Assembly: GCF_900155525.1 (NCBI RefSeq)
Contig: NZ_LT706952.1
Span: 1,066,624 to 1,130,623 of the forward strand
From: Mailhella massiliensis
Lineage (GTDB): Bacteria > Desulfobacterota > Desulfovibrionia > Desulfovibrionales > Desulfovibrionaceae
Direction of reading: 5' to 3'
DNA: 64,000 nt
The first letter of the stretch is position 1; the number at the start of each line of letters is the position of its first letter. The translations under genes were made by a program, and so were the position numbers. The notes below the pieces were generated by a model, which saw nothing but the letters and a program-made list of their open reading frames with translations, did no database searches and was not told where the DNA came from. Below are positions 34,401 through 41,311 of this stretch, in pieces.

Positions 34401-35769
34401 AGCGGAACTGCCCATCGGCCATGTGACCAACGGCGTGCACACCGCCTCCTATGTGGGCCCCGCCTTCCGCATTCTGCTCTGGCACTACCTCGGCGCCAAC
34501 TGGCTCGACCTGCGCCCCGAGGATCCGGCCTGGAACAAGGTGCAGTCCATTCCCGACGATGAATTCTGGGCCGCCCGCCGCGCACAGAAGCAGACGCTCA
34601 TCGACGCTCTGCGCGAACGCCTGCCCCAGTGCTCCGCCTATTCCGACATCTCCGGCGATCAGCGCGTACAGTGGCTCTCGAACCTCACGCAGAACACGCT
34701 CATCATCGGCTTCGCCCGCCGCTTCGCTCCCTACAAGCGCGCCACCATGCTCTTTGCCGATCCCGACCGCCTCGCCCGTCTGCTCAACGACCCGAACCGT
34801 CCCACCGTGCTCGTCATGGCCGGCAAGGCCCATCCTGCGGACAGCAAGGGTATTGAACTTATCGAAGACGTGGTGCGCTGGTCGCGCGATCCCCGCTTCT
34901 TCGGCAAGATCTTCTTCGTGGAAAACTACAACCTCGAAGTGTCCCGCCTGCTCTCCCGCGGCTGCGACGTGTGGCTCAACACGCCCCGCCGTCCTCATGA
35001 AGCCAGCGGCACCAGCGGCGAAAAGGTGCCGGTCAACGGCGGCATCAACCTCAGCATCTCCGACGGCTGGTGGGTGGAAGGCGACAACGGCAAGAACGGC
35101 TGGACCATCGGTCCCAAGGCCACCTATGCCACCCTCTCCGCCGAACAGAACGACTATGCCGACGCCGAAAGCCTGTACCAGATTCTGGAAAACGACGTGG
35201 TGCCGCTGTTCTTCCAGCGTGATTCCGACGCCCTGCCCCACGGCTGGATAGCCGTGGCCAAGAACTCCCTGCAGACGCTCACCGCCATGTACGGCTGCCG
35301 CCGCATGGTGCGCGACTACATGGAAAAGATCTACATCCCGGCCGCCCGCCGCGGCGTGGCCATGGATGCCGACCGTCAGGCCAAGGCCCGCAGACTCACC
35401 GAATGGCAGAAGAACATCCCCGGACGCTTCAACACCGCCAGCATCCAGTCCATCGAGGTTTCCGGTCTGGAAGGCGATACCGTGTACTGCGGCAAGCCCT
35501 TCACCGTGAAGCTCACCCTGAACCCCGGAGAAATGAAGAGCGACGAACTGCTCGCCCAGTTCGTGCTCGGCGTGAGCGACGGCGCGAACTTCACCGACGA
35601 ACCGCAGATCATCAACCTCACCCTCACCGGTGAGGAAAACGGCATCCTCACCTATGAGGCCGCCTGCACGGCCAGGGAAAACGGCCTCCATGCCTACGGC
35701 CTGCGCGTGGTGCCCTTTGCCGATCCCATGGACAACGTGCTCCGCTCCGGTCTGGTGCAGTGGGCCTAG
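31492..35769 (+). CDS. Fused GT3 glycogen synthase / GT35 alpha-glucan phosphorylase
   Basis: A single 1425-residue polypeptide joins two opposing enzymes. Residues 1 to about 560 are a GT3 synthase of the eukaryotic type: [51 protein letters not shown], and [15 protein letters not shown] near 437. From about 580 comes a phosphorylase of the short bacterial type: [17 protein letters not shown] (DUF3417), [40 protein letters not shown], and ASGTSGEK, whose Lys (about 1178) is the PLP anchor. About 95 C-terminal residues form a beta-rich extension. ATG 31492 has ACGGAG upstream. A physical link between glycogen making and breaking suggests coordinated control on the granule. Confidence 0.92.
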   Translation: [1425 protein letters not shown]

Positions 35770-35790
35770 TCTGATCTCCCTTTAACCCGA

Positions 35791-35824
35791 ATGCGCGCGA
35801 AGCTCCGGCTTCGCGCGCATTTTT
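35791..35824 (+). terminator. Terminator of the glucan operon
   Basis: ATGCGCGCGAAGC/GCTTCGCGCGCAT hairpin followed by TTTTT, 22 nt after the fusion-gene stop. Confidence 0.9.
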
Positions 35825-35966
35825 CGTCCAGAGGGGGGAAACAGCTATTCCGTCCCTCTCCCGCGTTTCCGCTCCCCGGCAGGAAGAGCCGGGAGCTTCC
35901 GCCATATCCCCCCAGTGCAGGAATTTCTTCGGAAACACAGACCGGAAAAACGGTCTCCCGCCTTGA

Positions 35967-35996
35967 TTGACGGGCGGCGGAGCGGAATGCTACTGT
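35967..35996 (+). promoter_or_regulatory. Sigma-70 promoter of the khpA-rimM-trmD-rplS operon
   Basis: TTGACG (35967-35972), 18 nt, TACTGT (35991-35996), with an extended -10 TG just upstream. It shows that the operon starts at khpA here and not at rpsP. Confidence 0.6.
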
Positions 35997-36046
35997 GCAG
36001 AAAATTTCGCGCATGCCCCATGAGGCAGACGCGCGTGGAGATCTTC

Positions 36047-36283
36047 ATGCAACAGAAAGAACTTGTGGAATTCATCGCCAGATCGCTGGTGGACAACCCC
36101 GATCAGGTGGCCGTGAGCGAATCGGAAAACGATCAGGGCTCCGTGCTGGAACTTTCCGTCTCCCGCGACGACCTCGGCAAGATCATCGGCAAGCAGGGGC
36201 GCACGGCGCGCGCCATCCGCACCATTCTCGGCGCGGTGTCCGCCAAGACGAAAAAACGCGTCGTTCTGGAAATTCTCGAATAA
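36047..36283 (+). CDS. khpA: KH-domain RNA-binding protein KhpA
   Basis: The 78-residue protein is a single KH domain: [33 protein letters not shown], with the GxxG loop as GKQG. KhpA binds RNA, with KhpB in Gram-positives, and affects division and mRNA stability; in many bacteria it sits between rpsP and rimM. Here rimM follows immediately (stop and start share an A in TAATG) but rpsP is absent upstream, where a terminator and promoter stand instead. ATG 36047 has GTGGAG 6 nt upstream. Confidence 0.93.
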   Translation: MQQKELVEFIARSLVDNPDQVAVSESENDQGSVLELSVSRDDLGKIIGKQGRTARAIRTILGAVSAKTKKRVVLEILE

Positions 36284-36882
36284 TGCCCGCGTCCTCTCTC
36301 GTTGTTCTGGGGCGCCTCACCAAGCCCCACGGCGTCAAGGGCGAGATCCGTGTGGATTATTACGCCGATTCCGCCGATCTTCTGGAAAAGCCGCTCATGC
36401 TGCGTGCCGGACGCTTCGCGCCGCGCCCCGTGCGCATCCGCGAATGGCATCTGTGGAAAGATCAGCTCATCCTGAGCATCGAAGGCTGCAACGACCGTTC
36501 CAAAGCCGAACAGCTGCGCGGTCAGGAACTGCTCATCGACGCCTCCTTCCTGCCCGAGGCGGAGGAGGACGAACCGTATCTGCGCGACCTCATCGGTCTT
36601 TCCGTGCGCCTTGAAGACGGTACGGTGGTGGGAGAACTGGAGAACGTGGATTTCCCCGCCGGACAGGAGATGTGGGTCATCCGCGCGCCCGAGAAGGAAG
36701 GCGGCTACGAAATACTGTTCCCCGCCGTGCCCGAGTTCGTGCGGGATATCGACCTTACGGCGGAAACGGCCACCATCGCCCCCCCGGAAGGCCTGCTCGA
36801 CCTGTACCGGGAAGGCGCCGCCGCAGACCTGCCCGACGACGGGCAGGAAGAGGAAGACGCGGCCTCTTCCTCCAAAGCGTAA
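36283..36882 (+). CDS. rimM: Ribosome maturation factor RimM
   Basis: The 199-residue protein begins VVLGRLTKPHGVKGEIRVDYY, the RimM N-terminal motif, and continues with LRGQELLID and a PRC-barrel end (DLIGLSVRLEDGTVVGELENVDFPAGQEMWVI, LFPAVPEFVRDIDL). It binds S19 and matures the 30S head. The last 20 residues are acidic and serine-rich (PDDGQEEEDAASSS), a lineage-type tail. It overlaps khpA by one base and trmD follows after 4 nt. Confidence 0.95.
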   Translation: MPASSLVVLGRLTKPHGVKGEIRVDYYADSADLLEKPLMLRAGRFAPRPVRIREWHLWKDQLILSIEGCNDRSKAEQLRGQELLIDASFLPEAEEDEPYLRDLIGLSVRLEDGTVVGELENVDFPAGQEMWVIRAPEKEGGYEILFPAVPEFVRDIDLTAETATIAPPEGLLDLYREGAAADLPDDGQEEEDAASSSKA

Positions 36883-36886
36883 GCCC

Positions 36887-38203
36887 ATGCGTTACCATCT
36901 GGTCACCCTGTTTCCCGAGTGGTTCGACTCGCCCCTTTCCAGCGGTCTCATGGAAAAGGCGCGGGAAGCGGGCATTGTGGAGTTTACCTTCTCCAACCCG
37001 CGCGACAAGAGCACGGACCGCCATCATTCCGTAGACGACCGTCCCTACGGCGGCGGCCCGGGCATGGTGCTCATGCTTGATCCTCTGGTGCGCACCCTGC
37101 GCGAACTTCCGCCCTGCAACGGCAGAAAGGGGCGGCTCATCGCGCTCACGCCTGCGGGGCGGCCCTTCACGCAGGCTCTCGCCCGGGAACTTGCGAAGGA
37201 AGAGGAACTCACCCTGGTATGCGGCCGCTACGAGGGCTTCGACGCGCGCCTTTTCGACCTTCTGCCCGTGGAACCCGTATGCGTGGGCGAAGCGGTTCTC
37301 AACGGCGGCGAAGCGGCGGCCCTTGCCGTCATCGAGGCCACGGCCCGTCTGCAGCCCGGCTTCATGGGCAAGGATGAATCAGGCGACGAGGAAAGTTTCA
37401 GCAACGGACTTCTGGAATACCCGCAGTACACCCGGCCGGAAAACTTCGAGGGACTCGAGGTTCCCGCCGTGCTGCAGGGGGGCAATCACGCCCACATCGC
37501 CGCATGGCGGAGGGAACAGTCGGTGCTGGCTACGGCAAAACACAGGCCCGATCTGCTCGACCACGCCGTGCTTACCCATCACGACAGGGAAATTCTTCGC
37601 GCCGCTCCCCGCTTCCGCCCTGCCAAAAACCTTTCCGTGGCCCTGCTGCATCATCCCGTGCGATTAAAAGATCGGAAAACGGGCACAACCTCTTTGACAA
37701 ACCTCGATATTCACGATATAGCACGAATTTCCCGCACCTATGGGATCAGTGGATTCTTCGTGGTCACGCCGCTGAAGGATCAGCTCAGACTCTTGGCAAC
37801 ACTGCTCTCTCATTGGACGGAAGGACCCGGCCTGTCGTTCAACGCCGACAGAGCCGAAGCCCTTCGACTGGTCAGGCCTGAGGAATCTCTGGAAAGCGCG
37901 ATTGCGACGTTGACAACCGATCGCGGCCTGCCGCCCTTCGTGGTCGGCACCAGTGCCCAGCCTCTCCTAGATAAAAAACACCGGGAACGCCGGCCCGCCT
38001 CCACCTTCGACGAGGTGCGAGACAGGCTCGCGGACAGGCCCGTGCTCCTTCTGCTGGGAACCGGGCATGGCATTGCGCCTGAGGTGTTGGAGCAATGCGA
38101 CGCCGTCCTGCCGCCACTGCGCTGGATGGACGAATACAATCATCTTCCCGTTCGCGCCGCCGCCGCCATTCTTCTGGACAGGCTGCTCGGCGACCGGGGA
38201 TAA
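36887..38203 (+). CDS. trmD: TrmD tRNA (guanine-37-N1)-methyltransferase fused to a second SPOUT-like RNA methyltransferase domain
   Basis: Of 438 residues, about 1-245 are TrmD: MRYHLVTLFPEWFDSPLSSGLMEKA, DDRPYGGGPGMVLM, GRYEGFDARLFDLLP with the trefoil-knot SAM site, and SGDEESFSNGLLEYPQYTRPENFEG. The remaining 190 residues (from LLHHPVRLKDRKTG) look like the SAM-dependent RNA methyltransferase family seen alone in some thermophiles and fused to TrmD in Desulfovibrio relatives: LTNLDIHDIARISRTYGISGFFVVTP and LLLGTGHGIAPEVLEQCDAVLPP. The GxGHG strand resembles a SPOUT knot. GC drops sharply at the junction (about 37655). It is 27 nt before rplS. Confidence 0.93.
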   Translation: MRYHLVTLFPEWFDSPLSSGLMEKAREAGIVEFTFSNPRDKSTDRHHSVDDRPYGGGPGMVLMLDPLVRTLRELPPCNGRKGRLIALTPAGRPFTQALARELAKEEELTLVCGRYEGFDARLFDLLPVEPVCVGEAVLNGGEAAALAVIEATARLQPGFMGKDESGDEESFSNGLLEYPQYTRPENFEGLEVPAVLQGGNHAHIAAWRREQSVLATAKHRPDLLDHAVLTHHDREILRAAPRFRPAKNLSVALLHHPVRLKDRKTGTTSLTNLDIHDIARISRTYGISGFFVVTPLKDQLRLLATLLSHWTEGPGLSFNADRAEALRLVRPEESLESAIATLTTDRGLPPFVVGTSAQPLLDKKHRERRPASTFDEVRDRLADRPVLLLLGTGHGIAPEVLEQCDAVLPPLRWMDEYNHLPVRAAAAILLDRLLGDRG

Positions 38204-38230
38204 ACACCATTTCCTCAAGGAGAGTCCCCC

Positions 38231-38578
38231 ATGGATATCATCAAGAAGATTGAACGCGAACACATGCGTATGGACATCCCGTCCTTCAAGCCCGGCGACA
38301 CCATCAAGGTGTATCTGCGTATCGTCGAAGGCGAAAAGGAACGTATCCAGATGTTCCAGGGCAACGTGATCCGCATTCAGCGCGGCACCACCGGCTCCAC
38401 CTTCACCGTCCGCAAGATTTCCGACGGCGTGGGCGTGGAACGCATCCTGCCCATGCACTCCCCCTTCATCGACCGCATCGAAGTGGTGACCGAAGGCCGC
38501 GTGCGTCGTTCCCGCCTGTACTACCTGCGCGATCTGCGCGGTAAGGCTGCCCGCATCAAGCCCCGCAACCGCTACTAG
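38231..38578 (+). CDS. rplS: 50S ribosomal protein L19
   Basis: The 115-residue protein is a full-length L19: [44 protein letters not shown], then [28 protein letters not shown] and the basic end [12 protein letters not shown]. It sits at the 30S-50S interface. The order rimM-trmD-rplS is conserved across bacteria. AAGGAGAG precedes the ATG. Confidence 0.98.
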   Translation: MDIIKKIEREHMRMDIPSFKPGDTIKVYLRIVEGEKERIQMFQGNVIRIQRGTTGSTFTVRKISDGVGVERILPMHSPFIDRIEVVTEGRVRRSRLYYLRDLRGKAARIKPRNRY

Positions 38579-38697
38579 GATTCCGGCCCGGCCTGCCCGG
38601 GCCCTGGTTTCGAGCAGAGACAATCCCCTTCCGGGTCCTTCCGGCGGGGGATTTTGTCTATGATGTCCCTCTTTCTTTTCACGCGAGCAGGTTGTCC

Positions 38698-39399
38698 ATG
38701 GCCCGAATCCGCAAAAAAGCCGTCATCGAACAGGGGATGCTGTTCAGCGCCCCGGATATGCAGGAACCGCTTACCGCCGGAACCGACGAAGCCGGCAGAG
38801 GCTGCCTTGCCGGCCCCGTCGTGGCCGGAGCCGTCATTTTTGCCGACGGGTTCGACCTCATGGGGCTGGACGATTCCAAGGCGCTCAAGGCGCAGGAAAG
38901 GGAAAGGCTGGCCGTGGAAATACGGAGCCTTGCCGTGGGCTGGGGCATAGGGCTCGCGTGGATGAACGAAATTTCGCGCATCAACATTCTTCAGGCCTCG
39001 CTCATGGCCATGACGCGCGCCGTAGCCGCCATGCGCGTGCGCATGAAGGTGAAGGAAAAAGCCGTGCCCGCGCGTCTTCTCATCGACGGCACGCAGATCA
39101 TTCCTCCGCTCTATTTCCGTTCCTTCGGCATCCCGCTGCCCGAACAGGAAGCCGTGGTGGACGGCGACGCCCTCATTCCTTCCATTTCCGCGGCGTCCAT
39201 TCTGGCCAAAACCTTCCGCGACGATCTCATGACCAGGCTCGACGCACGCTGGCCCGAATACGGCTTTGCCCGGCACAAGGGCTACGGCACCAAGGAACAC
39301 CGGGAAGCCCTGAAAAAATACGGCCCCTGTCCGCTGCACAGGCTGGATTTCCGCAGCGTGCTGCCGAAAAAGGAACAGGAGCAGGGCTGGCTTTGCTGA
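38698..39399 (+). CDS. rnhB: Ribonuclease HII
   Basis: The 233-residue enzyme has RNase HII motifs: GTDEAGRGCLAGPVVAGAVI (first catalytic Asp-Glu), DDSKALKAQERERL, LIDGTQIIP, VVDGDALIPSISAASILAKTFRDDLM and HKGYGTKEHREALKKYGPCPLHR. It cuts RNA in RNA:DNA hybrids, including single ribonucleotides. ATG 38698 is used; an in-frame TTG two codons earlier is possible. It follows rplS as in many proteobacteria. Confidence 0.96.
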   Translation: MARIRKKAVIEQGMLFSAPDMQEPLTAGTDEAGRGCLAGPVVAGAVIFADGFDLMGLDDSKALKAQERERLAVEIRSLAVGWGIGLAWMNEISRINILQASLMAMTRAVAAMRVRMKVKEKAVPARLLIDGTQIIPPLYFRSFGIPLPEQEAVVDGDALIPSISAASILAKTFRDDLMTRLDARWPEYGFARHKGYGTKEHREALKKYGPCPLHRLDFRSVLPKKEQEQGWLC

Positions 39400-39842
39400 G
39401 CGCGCCCTTTTCCCGGCAGAAGGCAGGCAAAGAGGCGGCACGCACGGGCACGGAAGGAGAAGAGGCCGCCTGCGCCATGCTCTGCCGCATGGGCTGGCGC
39501 ATCCTTGCCCGCAACTGGAAGAGCGGCCACCTGGAACTTGACATCGTGGCGCAGGAGCGTGACACCCTTGTGTTCGTGGAAGTGAAGACGCGCTCGCAGG
39601 GCGGCATGCAAAGGCCCTTCGAGGCGCTAACCGCGGCCAAGAAAAACACGCTGCGCCGCGCCTCTCGGGCATGGCTTGCCGAACACGGGGCCTGGGGCCG
39701 CCCCTGCCGCATCGACCTTGTCTGCGTGACGGCCGCGCAGGGAACCTACCAAACGGAGCTCATACGAAATGTCATCGAATACGCAGATCAGGGAGCCCGG
39801 CACGCTCTGGGTGGTGGGGACTCCTCTTGGCAACCCTGGTGA
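39393..39842 (+). CDS. YraN family (UPF0102) endonuclease-like protein
   Basis: The roughly 149-residue protein has the UPF0102 core: RTGTEGEEAACAMLCRMGWRILARNWKSGHLELDIVAQERDTLVFVEVKTRS, with the D-x13-ExK pattern of restriction-fold nucleases, and CRIDLVCVT at the end of the core. Its biochemical role is not established. The start is unusual: TTG 39393 (or CTG 39396), overlapping the rnhB stop, with CAGGAG about 10 nt upstream. Its 3' end runs 74 nt into rsmI in another frame. The last 25 residues (from NVIEYADQGARHALGGG) lie in that overlap and are not part of the usual core. Confidence 0.85.
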   Translation: MLSAPFSRQKAGKEAARTGTEGEEAACAMLCRMGWRILARNWKSGHLELDIVAQERDTLVFVEVKTRSQGGMQRPFEALTAAKKNTLRRASRAWLAEHGAWGRPCRIDLVCVTAAQGTYQTELIRNVIEYADQGARHALGGGDSSWQPW

Positions 39843-40617
39843 TCTTTCCCCCCGCGCCCGCGCCTGCCTGGAAGAGGCGGACATCGTGCTGGCCGAAGAC
39901 ACCAAGCGCGAAGGCCTCGCCTGCGCCCGCTGGGGCGTGACGGTGCGCCGATTCGTCAGCTATCACGACCACAACGAAAAGGAAAAGGCCGCCTCCGTGC
40001 TGGAACTGCTGCGCGAAGGCAAAAACATCGCCCTTATTTCCGATGCGGGCATGCCCGTCATGGCCGACCCCGGCTATGTGGTCATCCGAGCCTGCAGGGA
40101 AGCCGGACTGCCCGTTTCCGTCATTCCCGGCCCGTGCGCGCCCGTTACGGCGCTCGCCGGTTCCGGCATTCCGCCCCAGCCCTTCGTCTTCTTCGGTTTT
40201 CTGCCGCGCAAGCGCTCCGATCAGGAGGCGGCTCTCGCCCCTTACGCGACGCTTCCCGTCACGCTGGTTTTTTTTGAACGCAAGGACAGACTGCCGGAAA
40301 CGCTGGAAAACGCACTCGCCCTGCTCGGCCCGCGTGAAGTATGCGTCGCACGGGAACTGACCAAGACGCATGAGGAATATCTGCGCTTCCGCCTTGATGC
40401 CGTGCCCGACCTTTCCGGCATACTCGGCGAAGTGACGGTGGTGCTCGGCCCGCCCGAAGGACATGCCAGAAGCAGCAGGGAAGAAGTGCTCGCCCTCATT
40501 GAGGAAGAACGCCCCTTGGGCGGCGCTCCCCGTGCCGTGGCACGGCGCGTGCAGTCCCGCGCACGCGGCTGGACCACGGGCGAGATCTACGCGCTCATTT
40601 CGGGCATGAAGGGCTGA
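39769..40617 (+). CDS. rsmI: 16S rRNA (cytidine-1402-2'-O)-methyltransferase RsmI
   Basis: The 282-residue protein is a tetrapyrrole-methylase-fold enzyme with the RsmI motifs TLWVVGTPLGNPGDLSPRA, DIVLAEDTKREGLA, ALISDAGMPVMADPGYVVIRAC and VIPGPCAPVTALAGSGIPPQPFVFFGFLPRK. With RsmH it methylates C1402 in the 30S P site. The ATG at 39769 has ACGGAG about 10 nt upstream, inside yraN. It ends the run of genes started at khpA or rnhB. Confidence 0.95.
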   Translation: MSSNTQIREPGTLWVVGTPLGNPGDLSPRARACLEEADIVLAEDTKREGLACARWGVTVRRFVSYHDHNEKEKAASVLELLREGKNIALISDAGMPVMADPGYVVIRACREAGLPVSVIPGPCAPVTALAGSGIPPQPFVFFGFLPRKRSDQEAALAPYATLPVTLVFFERKDRLPETLENALALLGPREVCVARELTKTHEEYLRFRLDAVPDLSGILGEVTVVLGPPEGHARSSREEVLALIEEERPLGGAPRAVARRVQSRARGWTTGEIYALISGMKG

Positions 40618-40765
40618 AACCGAAATCCGGGGGACCGGTCTCCGAAGCGCCGGCCCTTGCGGGCAGAAGCCTTGTATGCTACCAGAAAGTTATGGGAATT
40701 ATTCCTGTTTAGTGTATTTCAACGGAGCTTTCGGGCTCCTCTTTATATGATCTTGGGAGCCGGAT

Positions 40766-41215
40766 ATGGCCGACACACCCCGCATAGACAACCGCAAGGC
40801 CCGCCAGTATTACGAATTTCTTGAATTTTTCGAAGCGGGCATCGTCCTTACCGGGCCGGAAGTGAAAAGCCTCCGGGCCGGACAGGTCAGTTTCGGAGAC
40901 AGCTTCGTGGAATGCCGCGAAGGCGAGGCCTTCGTGGTCGGTATGCGCATAGCGCCGTACGACCGCGGCGGCTATGTGCTGCAGGAACCCGACCGTGACA
41001 AGAAGCTCCTGCTCCATCACCGCGAGATACACATGCTTGCCACGCGCATCGAGCAGAAGGGTCTTACCGTGGTACCTGTGAAAATTTACTTCAAGCACGG
41101 CAAGGTCAAGCTGGAAATAGCCCTCGCCCGGGGCCGCAAGCTGCACGATCAGCGTGAAGAGCTCAAGCGACGCGCCGAATCCCGCGACATGGAGCGGGAA
41201 CTCGCGCGCAGATAA
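40766..41215 (+). CDS. smpB: SsrA-binding protein SmpB
   Basis: The 149-residue protein has the SmpB landmarks [41 protein letters not shown] and the basic tail [22 protein letters not shown], which folds in the decoding centre. It escorts tmRNA, encoded at 58483-58861 in the same window, to stalled ribosomes. The ribosome site GGGAGCC is 6 nt upstream. A terminator follows at 41218. Confidence 0.97.
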   Translation: MADTPRIDNRKARQYYEFLEFFEAGIVLTGPEVKSLRAGQVSFGDSFVECREGEAFVVGMRIAPYDRGGYVLQEPDRDKKLLLHHREIHMLATRIEQKGLTVVPVKIYFKHGKVKLEIALARGRKLHDQREELKRRAESRDMERELARR

Positions 41216-41217
41216 TA

Positions 41218-41271
41218 CAAAAAGCCCCCTCGAAGCCCGGCATACGCCGTACGCCCGAGGGGGTTCTTTTA
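41218..41271. terminator. Bidirectional terminator between smpB and the DctQM permease gene
   Basis: AAAGCCCCCTCG pairs with CGAGGGGGTTCTTTT around a small nested hairpin (GGCATACGCC). T-rich ends occur on both strands, so it serves both convergent genes. Confidence 0.8.
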
Positions 41272-41311
41272 TGCCTTTTCCGACCCGCCGCGCCGCGGGC
41301 TCATCCTGCCG

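Noticed and set aside
31504-35691. Two long antisense frames (734 and 648 codons) opposite the GT3-GT35 gene
   Set aside because: Same cause: codon bias of the real gene keeps the opposite frame open. No family features or ribosome sites.
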